DNA of 9,891 bases from the NCBI GenBank assembly GCA_003520455.1, contig DOUV01000891.1, positions 1-9,891 on the forward strand, in the 5' to 3' direction. The position numbers were made by a program, and so were the translations under genes. Positions 1 through 7,606 of the stretch are shown piece by piece. The notes beneath the pieces were generated by a model that was not told where the DNA came from, ran no database searches, and was given only the letters and a program-made list of their open reading frames with translations. Position 1 is the first letter of the stretch. Each line of letters starts with the position of its first letter. The stretch comes from Chloroflexota bacterium. GTDB lineage: Bacteria; Chloroflexota; Anaerolineae; Ardenticatenales; Ardenticatenaceae.

Positions 1-927
1 GAGAGCGACTTCACGCCGCTGGCCCCGCGCCAGCCGGTCAGTTCATCGGCACCGGCCAGCCCTGCCGCCGGCCCGGCCTGCCCTCACGACCACTGGGGCG
101 AAGAGTGGAGTGGCAGTGGCATCGGGCTGAAGTTGGTGAACCCCGGCGGGAATCAGGTGTGGCTCCCCGGTGGTCTGGCGGCGGTGTTCGGGGACAGCCA
201 GATCCTGGGTGGCGTGTGGGGCAGAAGCCAGAGCAACATCGGCGTCCTTGGAGAGAGCAATAATTACCGCGGGGTCGTCGGCAAAAGCACCACCAGCTAT
301 GGTGGCTTCTTCGAGAGCGGCAACGACCATCTCGATCTGGCACTGGGCGGCGCGGTGGGCCGCATCAACAGCGACCCCGGCGATGAGAACAGCGTACTCT
401 ACCTCTCCAGCAACGCCGATGTCATTATCAAGTTGGACAACGATGGTGGGGAAAACAACCGCCTCCGCGTGGTGAATTCGGGTGGCGGCGACGTCTTCAC
501 CGTGGACGAGAGCGGTAACCTCGCGGCCGCCGGCAGCAAGTCGGCGGTGGTCGAGACGGCCAACCACGGCTCGCGCCTGCTCTACGCGGTGGAGAGCCCC
601 GAGGTCTGGTTCGAGGACTTTGGCGCGGCGGCGCTGGTGGCCGGCGAGGCCACGGTGGCCTTCGATCCCGTCTTTGGCGAGACAGTCAACCTGAAGGAGG
701 ACTATCACGTCTTCGTGACACCGCTGTGCGACGATCCCGTGCTGCTGTCCGTCACCTCCAAGCAGGCCGCGGCTTTCACGGTGCGAGGGGTCACGCTGGA
801 CGGCCAGCCGGCCGAATGCAGCTTCGACTACCGCATCGTCGCCAGGCGGCGCGGCTACGAGAGCGTGCGCCTGGCTCCGGCAAGCGACGCTGCCGGTCTC
901 GGCGGCAACCAGGAGGGGCGGCGATGA
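1..927 (+). CDS. Large exported/surface protein with tail-fibre-like glycine repeats, 5'-truncated
   Basis: The frame is open from base 1, so the N-terminus lies outside the window; 308 residues are visible. After a Pro/Ala/Ser-rich linker comes a C-P-H-D-H-W-G-E-E-W stretch, then short Gly/Val-rich repeats at visible residues about 55-105 (GGVWGRS, IGVLGES, RGVVGKS, YGGFFES), as in trimeric tail-fibre or adhesin-like beta proteins. The C-terminal part (about 185-300) carries E-S-P-E-V-W-F-E-D-F-G, then a beta-rich module ending in F-D-Y-R-I-V-A-R-R-R-G-Y-E. I recall this module as a recurring C-terminal domain of exported Chloroflexota proteins, resembling tail-spike assembly domains, but I cannot assign it an activity. 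A TTG at 133 is only an internal codon, because coding continues upstream of it. The stop overlaps the next start in ATGA, so the two genes are probably translationally coupled. A surface-exposed structural role is inference. Confidence 0.8.
   Translation, partial: ESDFTPLAPRQPVSSSAPASPAAGPACPHDHWGEEWSGSGIGLKLVNPGGNQVWLPGGLAAVFGDSQILGGVWGRSQSNIGVLGESNNYRGVVGKSTTSYGGFFESGNDHLDLALGGAVGRINSDPGDENSVLYLSSNADVIIKLDNDGGENNRLRVVNSGGGDVFTVDESGNLAAAGSKSAVVETANHGSRLLYAVESPEVWFEDFGAAALVAGEATVAFDPVFGETVNLKEDYHVFVTPLCDDPVLLSVTSKQAAAFTVRGVTLDGQPAECSFDYRIVARRRGYESVRLAPASDAAGLGGNQEGRR
911..916 (+). promoter_or_regulatory. Ribosome binding site AGGAGG for the 91-aa exported peptide
   Basis: A perfect AGGAGG lies 7 nt before the ATG at 924, inside the last codons of the upstream gene. 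It fixes the start of the small gene and shows that it is really translated. Confidence 0.7.
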
Positions 928-1199
928 AAATGCGAATCGTGATCCTGGCCGCCATCGTCGCGCTCCTGCCGCTGGTATCCGTGACGCTGGCCCAATCTGT
1001 TGGGCCGGCCCCATCGTCAGGGCAGGCGGTCGACCTGGGGAGCGCCTCCGCCGGACGTTATCAGCTCGCCCGGCCGGCCTGGCTGGTGAGCGGGACTGCG
1101 GATGGCGAAGGCTACCACCTCCGAAGCGCGGCGGAACCGGCGCTCCGCGGGAGCGGCTGCTGTTGCACGTACGTGCCGTGCTTGCTGAAGCAACCGTGA
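924..1199 (+). CDS. Small exported Cys-rich peptide (91 aa), function unknown
   Basis: The gene begins at ATG 924, overlapping the previous stop (ATGA) and preceded by AGGAGG. The N-terminus is a classic Sec signal peptide: M-K-M-R, a hydrophobic core of about 15 residues (IVILAAIVALLPLVSV), then T-L-A-Q, so cleavage after Ala-23 or so is likely. The mature part of about 67 residues contains R-Y-Q-L-A-R-P-A-W-L-V-S-G-T-A and G-E-G-Y-H-L, and ends in G-S-G-C-C-C-T-Y-V-P-C-L-L-K-Q-P. The three adjacent cysteines followed by Y-x-P-x-L-[LV]-[KR] recall tails seen on small secreted Chloroflexota proteins (memory, not searched). No enzymatic motif is visible. The tight coupling suggests it acts with the tail-fibre-like protein, perhaps as a partner or anchor subunit; this is inference. 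Confidence 0.75.
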   Translation: MKMRIVILAAIVALLPLVSVTLAQSVGPAPSSGQAVDLGSASAGRYQLARPAWLVSGTADGEGYHLRSAAEPALRGSGCCCTYVPCLLKQP

Positions 1200-1201
1200 T
1201 A

Positions 1202-1262
1202 GAAGTTGTTTGTTCGGGTCCTGGTAGCTGCGCCACCAGGACCCAAACAGCTTCTCAACTTC
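1202..1262 (+). repeat. Nested inverted repeat / strong hairpin before the Asp-box-GH114 gene
   Basis: An inner perfect 10-bp stem pairs GGGTCCTGGT (1216-1225) with ACCAGGACCC (1235-1244) around a 9-nt loop. Beyond one C/A mismatch it continues for 4 bp (TGTT 1211-1214 with AACA 1246-1249). An outer 7-bp pair GAAGTTG (1202-1208) with CAACTTC (1256-1262) encloses the whole. There is no T-run after it, so it is not a standard intrinsic terminator. It starts 3 nt after the stop of the 91-aa gene and could end or process that transcript, or be a structured leader of the next gene. Confidence 0.6.
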
Positions 1263-1356
1263 ATAGAGGCTGCCAGAAGAGAACAACCATGCGGATCGTC
1301 AAGCGAGGGTGAGGTCAGGCGGCTTCGTACTGGCGCTCGAAAGGGAAACCAAGACG

Positions 1357-4300
1357 GTGGTGCGCAAGTTTCAGATTGTGATCCTGTTGCTGGTCGTGCT
1401 GGTTGCCGGCAGTCTCCTGGTCTGGTCTCAGCTCGGGTGGTCGGAGGAGGAGCCGCTCGTGGCCGGGACCCTCACCGCTGAGACGCAAGCCCCGCAACCG
1501 GCGGCCACCATTCTGTCTGCTGGCCCCTCCGCTGTCGCCTCCGTCTTGCGCGAAGCGGCGGGCCAGGGCTGGGAGCCGGCCGGCTTTGGAGGGGCCGGCA
1601 ACTTCCTCAGCGTCCACGTCGCCGGCCAGCCGGGCGTGATCTACGCCACCAGTGACGTGGCCGGGCTCTTCCGCAGCACCGACGGTGGCGACCGCTGGCA
1701 GATGCGCAACCTCGGCCTGGGCAACGTCGAAGTCTCTTCCTTCGCCATTGACCCCTTTGACCCCAACAGGCTCTGCGCCGGCACCGGCGCCTTCGCCGAG
1801 TCCAGCCATGCCGGTATCTACGTCAGCCAGGACGCCGGCCAGACCTGGCAGCACCTGACGAGCACCGCCACCAACCGGATTACCTTTCGCAAGTACCGCA
1901 CGATGGACGCCATCGCCCTCGACCCGGCTCAACAGGGCGTCCTTGTCAGCGGCAGTCGCGACAACGGCATCTGGCGTTCGACTGACGGCGGCACCAGCTG
2001 GAACCAGGTATACGCCGCCCCAGTGACCAGCGCGCCGTTGTTCAACGATGGCACGATCGCCGACGACCCGACCGGCGGCTCGCATCCCGCCCCCGTGGCT
2101 GTGGTCGTCTTCGACCCGGTCATCTCTACCACGGTCTACGCCGCGCTGGACGGTTTTGGCGTGGTCAAGAGCACGGCGCGCGGCGTGGCCGGCTCCTGGC
2201 AACCGGCCACCACCGGCCTTCCCGGCGCGCCGACGGTGAAAGACCTGGCGGTTGGTAGCGAGAACGTGCTGTACACGGCTGTGGGTCCGGCGGGCGTCTA
2301 CAAGAGCACCGACGGTGGCAGCCACTGGCAGCCGGCCAACGGCGGGCTCCCGCTGGCCGGCCCCCTCACGGCCGGTTACGGCGATCCCTGGGTCAGTTCG
2401 GTGGCGGTCCATCCCACCGAGCCGGACACGGCCTATCTCACCCTGGTCACCTACGACTTCCCCAGCGTGTGGAAGACTACCGACGGCGGCGCGACCTGGG
2501 TGGCGAAAGGAGACGTGACCTACGACGCGGCGAACGATCCCACTCGGGACTGGGCCACTGGCCCAACCGCAAACTGGCAGGTGACCCTCGACCGGGCCAA
2601 CCCCAACCGGCTCTTCTTCGCCGACTACTGGAGCATCCAGCGCAGCGACGACGGCGGTGAGCACTGGGTCGACACCATCGCCGGTGCTCAGAACACGTGC
2701 GTCACCGATCTGGTTGTGGACACCGATCACCCTGCCGGCCAGCCAGACACGGTGTACGCGACCCACATGGACGCCGGACTTCTCAAGTCGACGGATCGTG
2801 GGACGAGCTGGACGGCGGTGCTTCCCAACGCTCAGACCGGGTACGACGAGGGGCTGGCGGGCCATTACTGGAACGTTGCCATTGCGCGCATCGGCGGTGT
2901 GAAGTATTCCTACGCCACGTCGGACCCGTGGAGCCAGGGCGCCGGCCAGGTGCTGCGCAGTCAGGACGGGATCAACTGGGCGCAGGTCTTTACCAACCCC
3001 CGACCGGCTGGCACGTGGATGGAGGGCGCGATGATGGGTCTGGCCGTCGATCCCGGCCGACCATCCATCCTCTACGTGACGCAGGACGGCGGCCAGGTAT
3101 GGAAGTCCGCGGACAGCGGCACCACGTGGGCGCCGACAACCGGCCAGCCGGGCGGCAATTCCTTTACCTACGCGCTGGCGGTAGACGCGGCCGGCCGGGT
3201 CTTCGCCGGCACGCTGCTCGATGGGCTGTGGCGCTCGACGGACGGCGGCGCATCGTGGCAGCGAGTGTTGCCGGAACAGAGCACGATTTTCCACGCGGCG
3301 GCGGCCTCAGGTGCCGTCTACGCCTCTACGGGGGACGCCAATCTCTATCGGAGTACCGATGGCGGCGAGGTATGGCAGCGGCTCACCAACTTCAGCGCGA
3401 CGGACGACGGCGACGAGGTCCCCGCACAGGGGATGGCAATAGCCGTTGACCCTAATGATCCGGCCCACCTCCTATTCAGCCTGATGGACACCTGGCATCC
3501 GGCCGATGCCAGCCCGGGGATCGTGGCGAGCACCGACGATGGTACCTCCTGGGCGCCGCTCAACGCCGGGCTGGGCCTCCTCAACGTGAGCGCGCTGGCC
3601 GCCGGTTCGGATGGTGGCCTCTTCGCCGGCACCTGGTGCGGCGGTATTTGGCGGCGACTGGCGAGCGCGACCCCGCCGGCGGCCACCCCTACGGCCACGG
3701 TCACGCCGCCAATCTCCGGCTGTGCCGGCGACTCCGATGCGAACGGGCGAGTGAATGTGGTTGACATCATGGCCACCGCGCAGACACCGGGCTGCTGGCT
3801 CTACCTGCCGCTGCTCGTAAGGTCGTGGCGCCAGCCCTGGCCCGCGTCCAACCTCTCCGCGGTGAACGACTTTTTGTACCAGCTCCAGAACCTTGACCTC
3901 GCCGCCATCGGCGCCACGGCCTACGACCTGGTCGTGATGGACTCCTCCGCCGACGGGACCGAGGAAGGTGAATTTAGCGCCGCCGAGATCAGCACCCTCA
4001 AGCAGAGCCCGGGCGGCGAGAAGATCGTGCTGGCGTACATGAGCATCGGCGAGGCCGAGGACTACCGCTTCTACTGGCAGGATGGCTGGGCGCCGGGCAC
4101 CCCGGCCTGGCTCGACGTCGAGAACCCCGACTGGCCGGGCAACTACAAGGTGCATTACTGGGACCCGGCCTGGCAGGCCATCATCTTTGCCTACACCGAC
4201 CGGCTGCTGGATGCCGGCTTCGACGGCGCCTACCTGGATATCATCGACGCCTACGAGTTCTACGCTGACCAGGGCCGCACCACGGCTGCCCAGGAGATGG

Positions 4301-4677
4301 CCGACTTCGTCGCCGCCATCCGCGCGCATGCCCGCGCCCGCGACCCCGATTTCCTCATCTTCCCGCAAAACGCGCCTGAGCTGGCCACCGTGGTGCCGGC
4401 CTACCTGACCAGCGTGGACGGCATCGGCCAGGAAGAGCTCTACTACGGCTACGCCGAGGACGACGTGATGACCCTGCCCGCGGTCAGCGCCGGGCTGGAA
4501 GGCTATCTGGACCTGTTCAAGGATGCCGGCAAGTTGGTGCTGACGGTCGACTACGCCACCACCCCGGCCCGTGTGGACGACGCCTACACCAAATCGCAGG
4601 CCAGGGGCTACGTGCCCTTCGCGACGGTGCGCGACCTGGACCGGTTAACGATCAACACCGGCCACGAGCCGGATTGA
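1357..4677 (+). CDS. Exported Asp-box (BNR/sortilin-like) beta-propeller fused to a GH114/TM1410-type glycosidase
   Basis: I chose GTG 1357 (tandem GTG 1360) because AAGGGA (1341-1346) lies 10 nt upstream and the protein then begins with a signal peptide or anchor (VRKF, then about 17 hydrophobic residues); an upstream GTG at 1309 is also in frame. Residues about 60-785 hold around a dozen Asp-box repeats of the type S-T-D-G-G-x-x-W (first at about 105), which build sortilin/sialidase/xyloglucanase-like beta-propellers. A Thr/Pro linker follows, then one dockerin-like Ca loop D-S-D-A-N-G-R-V-N-V-V-D-I (from residue 792), with Y-L-P-L-L-V-R at 816-822. Residues about 826-1100 match the GH114/TM1410 family: Y-M-S-I-G-E-A-E-D-Y-R (894-904, Glu899) and G-F-D-G-A-Y-L-D-I-I-D-A-Y (Asp956, Asp961, Asp964). 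GH114 includes endo-alpha-1,4-polygalactosaminidase. The substrate here is unknown, and the propeller may bind or cleave a glycan. The beta-helix gene follows 43 nt later. Confidence 0.85.
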   Translation: MVRKFQIVILLLVVLVAGSLLVWSQLGWSEEEPLVAGTLTAETQAPQPAATILSAGPSAVASVLREAAGQGWEPAGFGGAGNFLSVHVAGQPGVIYATSDVAGLFRSTDGGDRWQMRNLGLGNVEVSSFAIDPFDPNRLCAGTGAFAESSHAGIYVSQDAGQTWQHLTSTATNRITFRKYRTMDAIALDPAQQGVLVSGSRDNGIWRSTDGGTSWNQVYAAPVTSAPLFNDGTIADDPTGGSHPAPVAVVVFDPVISTTVYAALDGFGVVKSTARGVAGSWQPATTGLPGAPTVKDLAVGSENVLYTAVGPAGVYKSTDGGSHWQPANGGLPLAGPLTAGYGDPWVSSVAVHPTEPDTAYLTLVTYDFPSVWKTTDGGATWVAKGDVTYDAANDPTRDWATGPTANWQVTLDRANPNRLFFADYWSIQRSDDGGEHWVDTIAGAQNTCVTDLVVDTDHPAGQPDTVYATHMDAGLLKSTDRGTSWTAVLPNAQTGYDEGLAGHYWNVAIARIGGVKYSYATSDPWSQGAGQVLRSQDGINWAQVFTNPRPAGTWMEGAMMGLAVDPGRPSILYVTQDGGQVWKSADSGTTWAPTTGQPGGNSFTYALAVDAAGRVFAGTLLDGLWRSTDGGASWQRVLPEQSTIFHAAAASGAVYASTGDANLYRSTDGGEVWQRLTNFSATDDGDEVPAQGMAIAVDPNDPAHLLFSLMDTWHPADASPGIVASTDDGTSWAPLNAGLGLLNVSALAAGSDGGLFAGTWCGGIWRRLASATPPAATPTATVTPPISGCAGDSDANGRVNVVDIMATAQTPGCWLYLPLLVRSWRQPWPASNLSAVNDFLYQLQNLDLAAIGATAYDLVVMDSSADGTEEGEFSAAEISTLKQSPGGEKIVLAYMSIGEAEDYRFYWQDGWAPGTPAWLDVENPDWPGNYKVHYWDPAWQAIIFAYTDRLLDAGFDGAYLDIIDAYEFYADQGRTTAAQEMADFVAAIRAHARARDPDFLIFPQNAPELATVVPAYLTSVDGIGQEELYYGYAEDDVMTLPAVSAGLEGYLDLFKDAGKLVLTVDYATTPARVDDAYTKSQARGYVPFATVRDLDRLTINTGHEPD

Positions 4678-4686
4678 GAGGCCGGA

Positions 4687-4714
4687 CGTGATCCGTGATG
4701 GGTGATGTGTGAGG
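4687..4714 (+). repeat. Degenerate 7-bp tandem repeat (CGTGATC-like, 4 units) in the intergenic spacer
   Basis: Four consecutive heptamers read CGTGATC, CGTGATG, GGTGATG and TGTGAGG. They fill most of the 43-nt spacer between the propeller/GH114 stop and the beta-helix start, and the last unit runs into the GAGGA ribosome binding site. I recall similar ATCACG-type heptad runs in Chloroflexota intergenic regions, but did not search. Confidence 0.5.
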
Positions 4715-4715
4715 A
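4711..4715 (+). promoter_or_regulatory. Ribosome binding site GAGGA deciding the start at 4721
   Basis: GAGGA ends 5 nt before ATG 4721. In-frame GTG 4709 and ATG 4715 overlap this site and have no better site upstream, so 4721 is preferred. Confidence 0.5.
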
Positions 4716-4720
4716 TGGCG

Positions 4721-6559
4721 ATGAAAAGCATGCCCTGGGGTGTGGTTGCCGCGATGGTGTTGGCTGCGCTTGTCTTGCTCATGATGGGCGCCGGGGCCGG
4801 CGACACGTTCAGGGGCGTGATTCAGCGGAGTGAGCGCGCTCCTTCGGCGCAGAGCCCGGCCACTTACTACGTGCGCCCCGACGGTGGCTCGGCCACGCAG
4901 TGCACCGGTCTGGTGGATGCCGCGTACCCGGGCAGTGGCACGGCCCAGCCCTGTGCCTGGGATCACCCCTTCCGCGCGCTCCCGCCCGGCAGTACGCCGC
5001 GCATCAGCGGCGGCGACACGCTGATCGTCGGGGCCGGCAGCTACAGGATGGGCTACGGCGCCCCCGGCGCCGACACGTGCGACGCTGCTGGCGCCTTCGA
5101 CTGCACCATGCCGCCGGTTCCCAGCGGCCCCGGCCCGGCTACGCCCACCCGCATCCTCGGCCAGGGTTGGGAGAGTGGCTGCACCAACCCGCCGGAACTG
5201 TGGGGGGCCGAGCGCCCCTGGTACCTGCTCAACCTCACCGGCTCCAGCAACGTCGCGCTCGCCTGCCTGGAGGTGACCGACCACTCCGGCTGTGTCGAAT
5301 TCCACACCGGCGGCCTGGCCTGCGAGCGCGACACCCCGCCCTACGGCGATTGGGCTGCCACCGGCATCTACGCCGAGGACTCGACCAACGTCCGGCTCCA
5401 GGACCTCAACATCCACGGGCTGGCCGCGGCCGGAATCCATGCCGGACGGCTCACCGACTGGACGGTGGAGAACGTACGGATTGCCGGCAACGGCTGGGTT
5501 GGGTGGGACGGCGACATCGACGGGGGGGACTCGAACGCCGGCACATTGCTATTCCGGCGCTGGACGGTGGAGTGGAACGGCTGTGGCGAGACCTATCCCG
5601 GCCAGCAGCCGACCGGCTGTTGGGGCCAGACGGCCGGGGGCTATGGCGATGGGGTCGGCACGGGCGCCACGGGCGGCCACTGGATCATCGAGGATTCGAC
5701 GTTTTCGCACAACACTTCGGACGGCCTCGACCTGCTCTACGCCCGGCTGGCCGGGTCGTCGATCGAGATCCGCCGCACCCTCGCCGAGGGCAATGCTGGC
5801 AACCAACTCAAGACCAACGGGCCCACCCTGATCGAGAACGCGATCGTCGTCGGGAACTGCGGTTTCTTTGACGGCCAGCCGTTCACCTCCAGTGTGGACA
5901 ACTGCCGCGCCGCCGGCAACGCCCTCTCCCTCGCCCTGCAACCCGGAGACCAGGTAACCGTGACCAATTCCACGCTGACCAGCGAGGGCGACTGCCTGGT
6001 GCTGGCCGAGTGCGAGGGGACCTGCAACGGCTCCGAGTCGGTCCGCCTGCGCAACAACATCTTCGTAGGTCAGACCGACTTCCTGCAGCCCTTCGAGAAC
6101 AGTTGCCTGGTCTACCAGGAAACCTTCCCCGCCGACCCGTTCGACAGCGACTTCTCGGTGATTACCGCCACCAAGGGCACCCCGCCCTGCCCGGGCCCCC
6201 ACGACCTCTGCGACGTCTCGCCCGGCCTGGTCAACAGCACCACCGACGCCTTCGACGCCCACCTCCTGGCGAGCAGCCCGGCCATCGACGCGGGCACCGG
6301 CGTCGGCGCCCCATCGGACGACTTCGATGGCCGGTTGCGCGATACCGTGCCTGACATCGGCGCGTACGAGTACGGGGCCTGCACCCTGTCGCAGGACGTC
6401 AACGGTGACGGTGAGGTAAACGCGGTCGACATCCAGTTGGTGACCTCCGCCTGGCTCACAAGCGCTCCGCCCGCCTCCGCCGACCGCGACGGCGATGGGG
6501 ACGTGGACGTCGTGGACATCATGCTGGTGGCGGCCGAGTGGGGTGAACGTTGCTTGTAG
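4721..6559 (+). CDS. Exported right-handed beta-helix protein with choice-of-anchor-Q-like tail and type I dockerin
   Basis: Start ATG 4721 gives 612 aa. Residues 1-27 form a signal peptide (MKSMPWG, then a hydrophobic run rich in Ala, Leu, Val and Met). The mature N-terminus has Y-Y-V-R-P-D-G-G-S and G-G-D-T-L-I-V-G-A-G-S-Y, typical of pectate-lyase-superfamily parallel beta-helix proteins. From about 150 to 450, Asn-rich rungs follow (N-V-R-L-Q-D-L-N-I-H-G, W-I-I-E-D-S-T-F-S-H-N, I-E-I-R-R-T-L-A-E-G-N). The tail S-P-A-I-D-A-G (near 519) to D-I-G-A-Y-E-Y (545-551) is the choice-of-anchor-Q signature. A complete two-repeat dockerin closes the protein: Ca loops at 559-571 (D-V-N-G-D-G-E-V-N-A-V-D-I) and 588-600 (D-R-D-G-D-G-D-V-D-V-V-D-I). 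Many Cys residues suggest extracellular disulfides. Polysaccharide binding or cleavage is plausible, but I see no lyase active site I can name. Its upstream neighbour is also an exported dockerin-like protein, so the pair is likely one operon. Confidence 0.85.
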   Translation: MKSMPWGVVAAMVLAALVLLMMGAGAGDTFRGVIQRSERAPSAQSPATYYVRPDGGSATQCTGLVDAAYPGSGTAQPCAWDHPFRALPPGSTPRISGGDTLIVGAGSYRMGYGAPGADTCDAAGAFDCTMPPVPSGPGPATPTRILGQGWESGCTNPPELWGAERPWYLLNLTGSSNVALACLEVTDHSGCVEFHTGGLACERDTPPYGDWAATGIYAEDSTNVRLQDLNIHGLAAAGIHAGRLTDWTVENVRIAGNGWVGWDGDIDGGDSNAGTLLFRRWTVEWNGCGETYPGQQPTGCWGQTAGGYGDGVGTGATGGHWIIEDSTFSHNTSDGLDLLYARLAGSSIEIRRTLAEGNAGNQLKTNGPTLIENAIVVGNCGFFDGQPFTSSVDNCRAAGNALSLALQPGDQVTVTNSTLTSEGDCLVLAECEGTCNGSESVRLRNNIFVGQTDFLQPFENSCLVYQETFPADPFDSDFSVITATKGTPPCPGPHDLCDVSPGLVNSTTDAFDAHLLASSPAIDAGTGVGAPSDDFDGRLRDTVPDIGAYEYGACTLSQDVNGDGEVNAVDIQLVTSAWLTSAPPASADRDGDGDVDVVDIMLVAAEWGERCL

Positions 6560-6624
6560 CCATTTTGTAACCACCTGTAAACTTCCCGCGCCTTGCGGAC
6601 TCCGCAGCACCCGACCTGGATGGT

Positions 6625-6648
6625 GGAGTTCCCCTTACGGGAATCTCC
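6625..6648. terminator. Hairpin at the convergent gene junction, possible bidirectional terminator
   Basis: GGAGTTCCC (6625-6633) pairs with GGGAATCTCC (6639-6648) with one bulged T, around loop CTTAC. It lies between the plus-strand beta-helix gene (ends 6559) and the minus-strand toroid gene, whose stop codon (6637-6635) sits in the loop. Neither side has a T-run, so termination is only a possibility. Confidence 0.3.
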
Positions 6649-7606
6649 CTGATGCTTTCAACACATAGAGCGCATCTGCTGTCACCCATTCGTTCATGCG
6701 CTGCTTGCTTGTGCCGCCCCAATCGACCAGCGAGCGGCCGGCTGTTCGCCTGCCGGTAACGCGGTAGTATTTTGCCTCGGCAGGAAACCCACCATCTGGG
6801 AGGCGTTTCGATTCAAGAAGGTCCAGGGCCTCCTCGCAGCGCTCGTCGTGGGCAAAGCCGGCCTCGGCCATGACTTTCAGCCCAAACAGGATGTCGTAGT
6901 GCCAGTAGCACGGGTAGTGCAATGTCACGAAATCATCCTTGATGATGCTGCCGTCTGCCTGTCGCTTGTACATCCTGCGCTTGAGGAAGATCTCAGCGGC
7001 GAGTTCGGCGGCTGCCTGTGATTGTTGGTTGCCGGTCATCCGGGCATGCAGGGCCAGAGCACGCAGTGGGATGAGACTCTCCATGAAGGAAGCGTTGACG
7101 GCCTCGGGGCGCTTGTCGCAGTTCCAGCCACCATCGGGCCATTGCCACCGGTGCAGGCGGGCAGGCAACTCCTGTGTGCGGTCGTCGGCCAGGCCGAGGG
7201 TGAGCAGGGAGTAGACAGCGTTCCCCTCCTGGGAAGCACACCGCCGCACCCGGCCGGCAATGGTTTTGATACCCTTCTGATGGCTCTCACCGAAAAGCCA
7301 CTTGTAGACCCGCTCGCGCAGGACAACGAGCGACTCGTCGCCGGGCGGATAGCCAATGTCGGCCAGGTCGGCCAGCACCCAATGCGCGCCGTACCATTTG
7401 GCGTAGGGATGGGAGGGTATGTTGCCCTCTTCATCCCCTTCCGAGAGAAGCGTCTTCACGCGCGGGGATGTCTTGATTTCCTGTTGCAGTCGCTTGAGCT
7501 GTGCCGATTCCGGGTCGCGGCCAAGGACATTCACCATGACCTTGAAACGCACGGATGGTTCAGCGGAGTTGAGTAAGTCGTCAACGATCCTGCTCATCGA
7601 TGGCAT
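6635..7606 (-). CDS. Prenyltransferase/squalene-cyclase-like alpha/alpha-toroid repeat protein
   Basis: ATG at 7606 is preceded by AGAGGG (7620-7615) at 8 nt and gives 323 aa. A second ATG at 7597 (M-S-R-I-V) is also possible. Reading further upstream to a TTG at 7765 adds about 50 low-complexity residues and would overlap the HEPN stop, so I rejected it. Motifs of the family are H-P-Y-A-K-W-Y-G-A-H-W-V-L-A-D-L (66-81), G-Y-P-P-G-D, C-A-S-Q-E-G-N-A (123-130), the QW-like box W-Q-W-P-D-G-G-W-N-C-D (154-164), L-P-D-G-G-F (269-274) and W-G-G-T (296-299). This is the fold of terpene cyclases and protein prenyltransferase beta subunits. The D-x-D-D catalytic motif of squalene-hopene cyclases is absent and there is no signal peptide, so the protein is probably cytoplasmic with unknown chemistry. 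It lies last in a minus-strand run after the MNT-HEPN pair. Confidence 0.8.
   Translation of the reverse strand: MPSMSRIVDDLLNSAEPSVRFKVMVNVLGRDPESAQLKRLQQEIKTSPRVKTLLSEGDEEGNIPSHPYAKWYGAHWVLADLADIGYPPGDESLVVLRERVYKWLFGESHQKGIKTIAGRVRRCASQEGNAVYSLLTLGLADDRTQELPARLHRWQWPDGGWNCDKRPEAVNASFMESLIPLRALALHARMTGNQQSQAAAELAAEIFLKRRMYKRQADGSIIKDDFVTLHYPCYWHYDILFGLKVMAEAGFAHDERCEEALDLLESKRLPDGGFPAEAKYYRVTGRRTAGRSLVDWGGTSKQRMNEWVTADALYVLKASGRFP

Noticed and set aside
1315..3294. Very long minus-strand reading frame opposite the propeller gene (and similar ones at 43-1236, 3472-4368 and 5549-6610)
   Set aside because: They are mirror frames of GC-rich genes: Arg/Gly/Ala/Val-rich, no domain, no ribosome binding site, while the plus strand has clear repeats and motifs.
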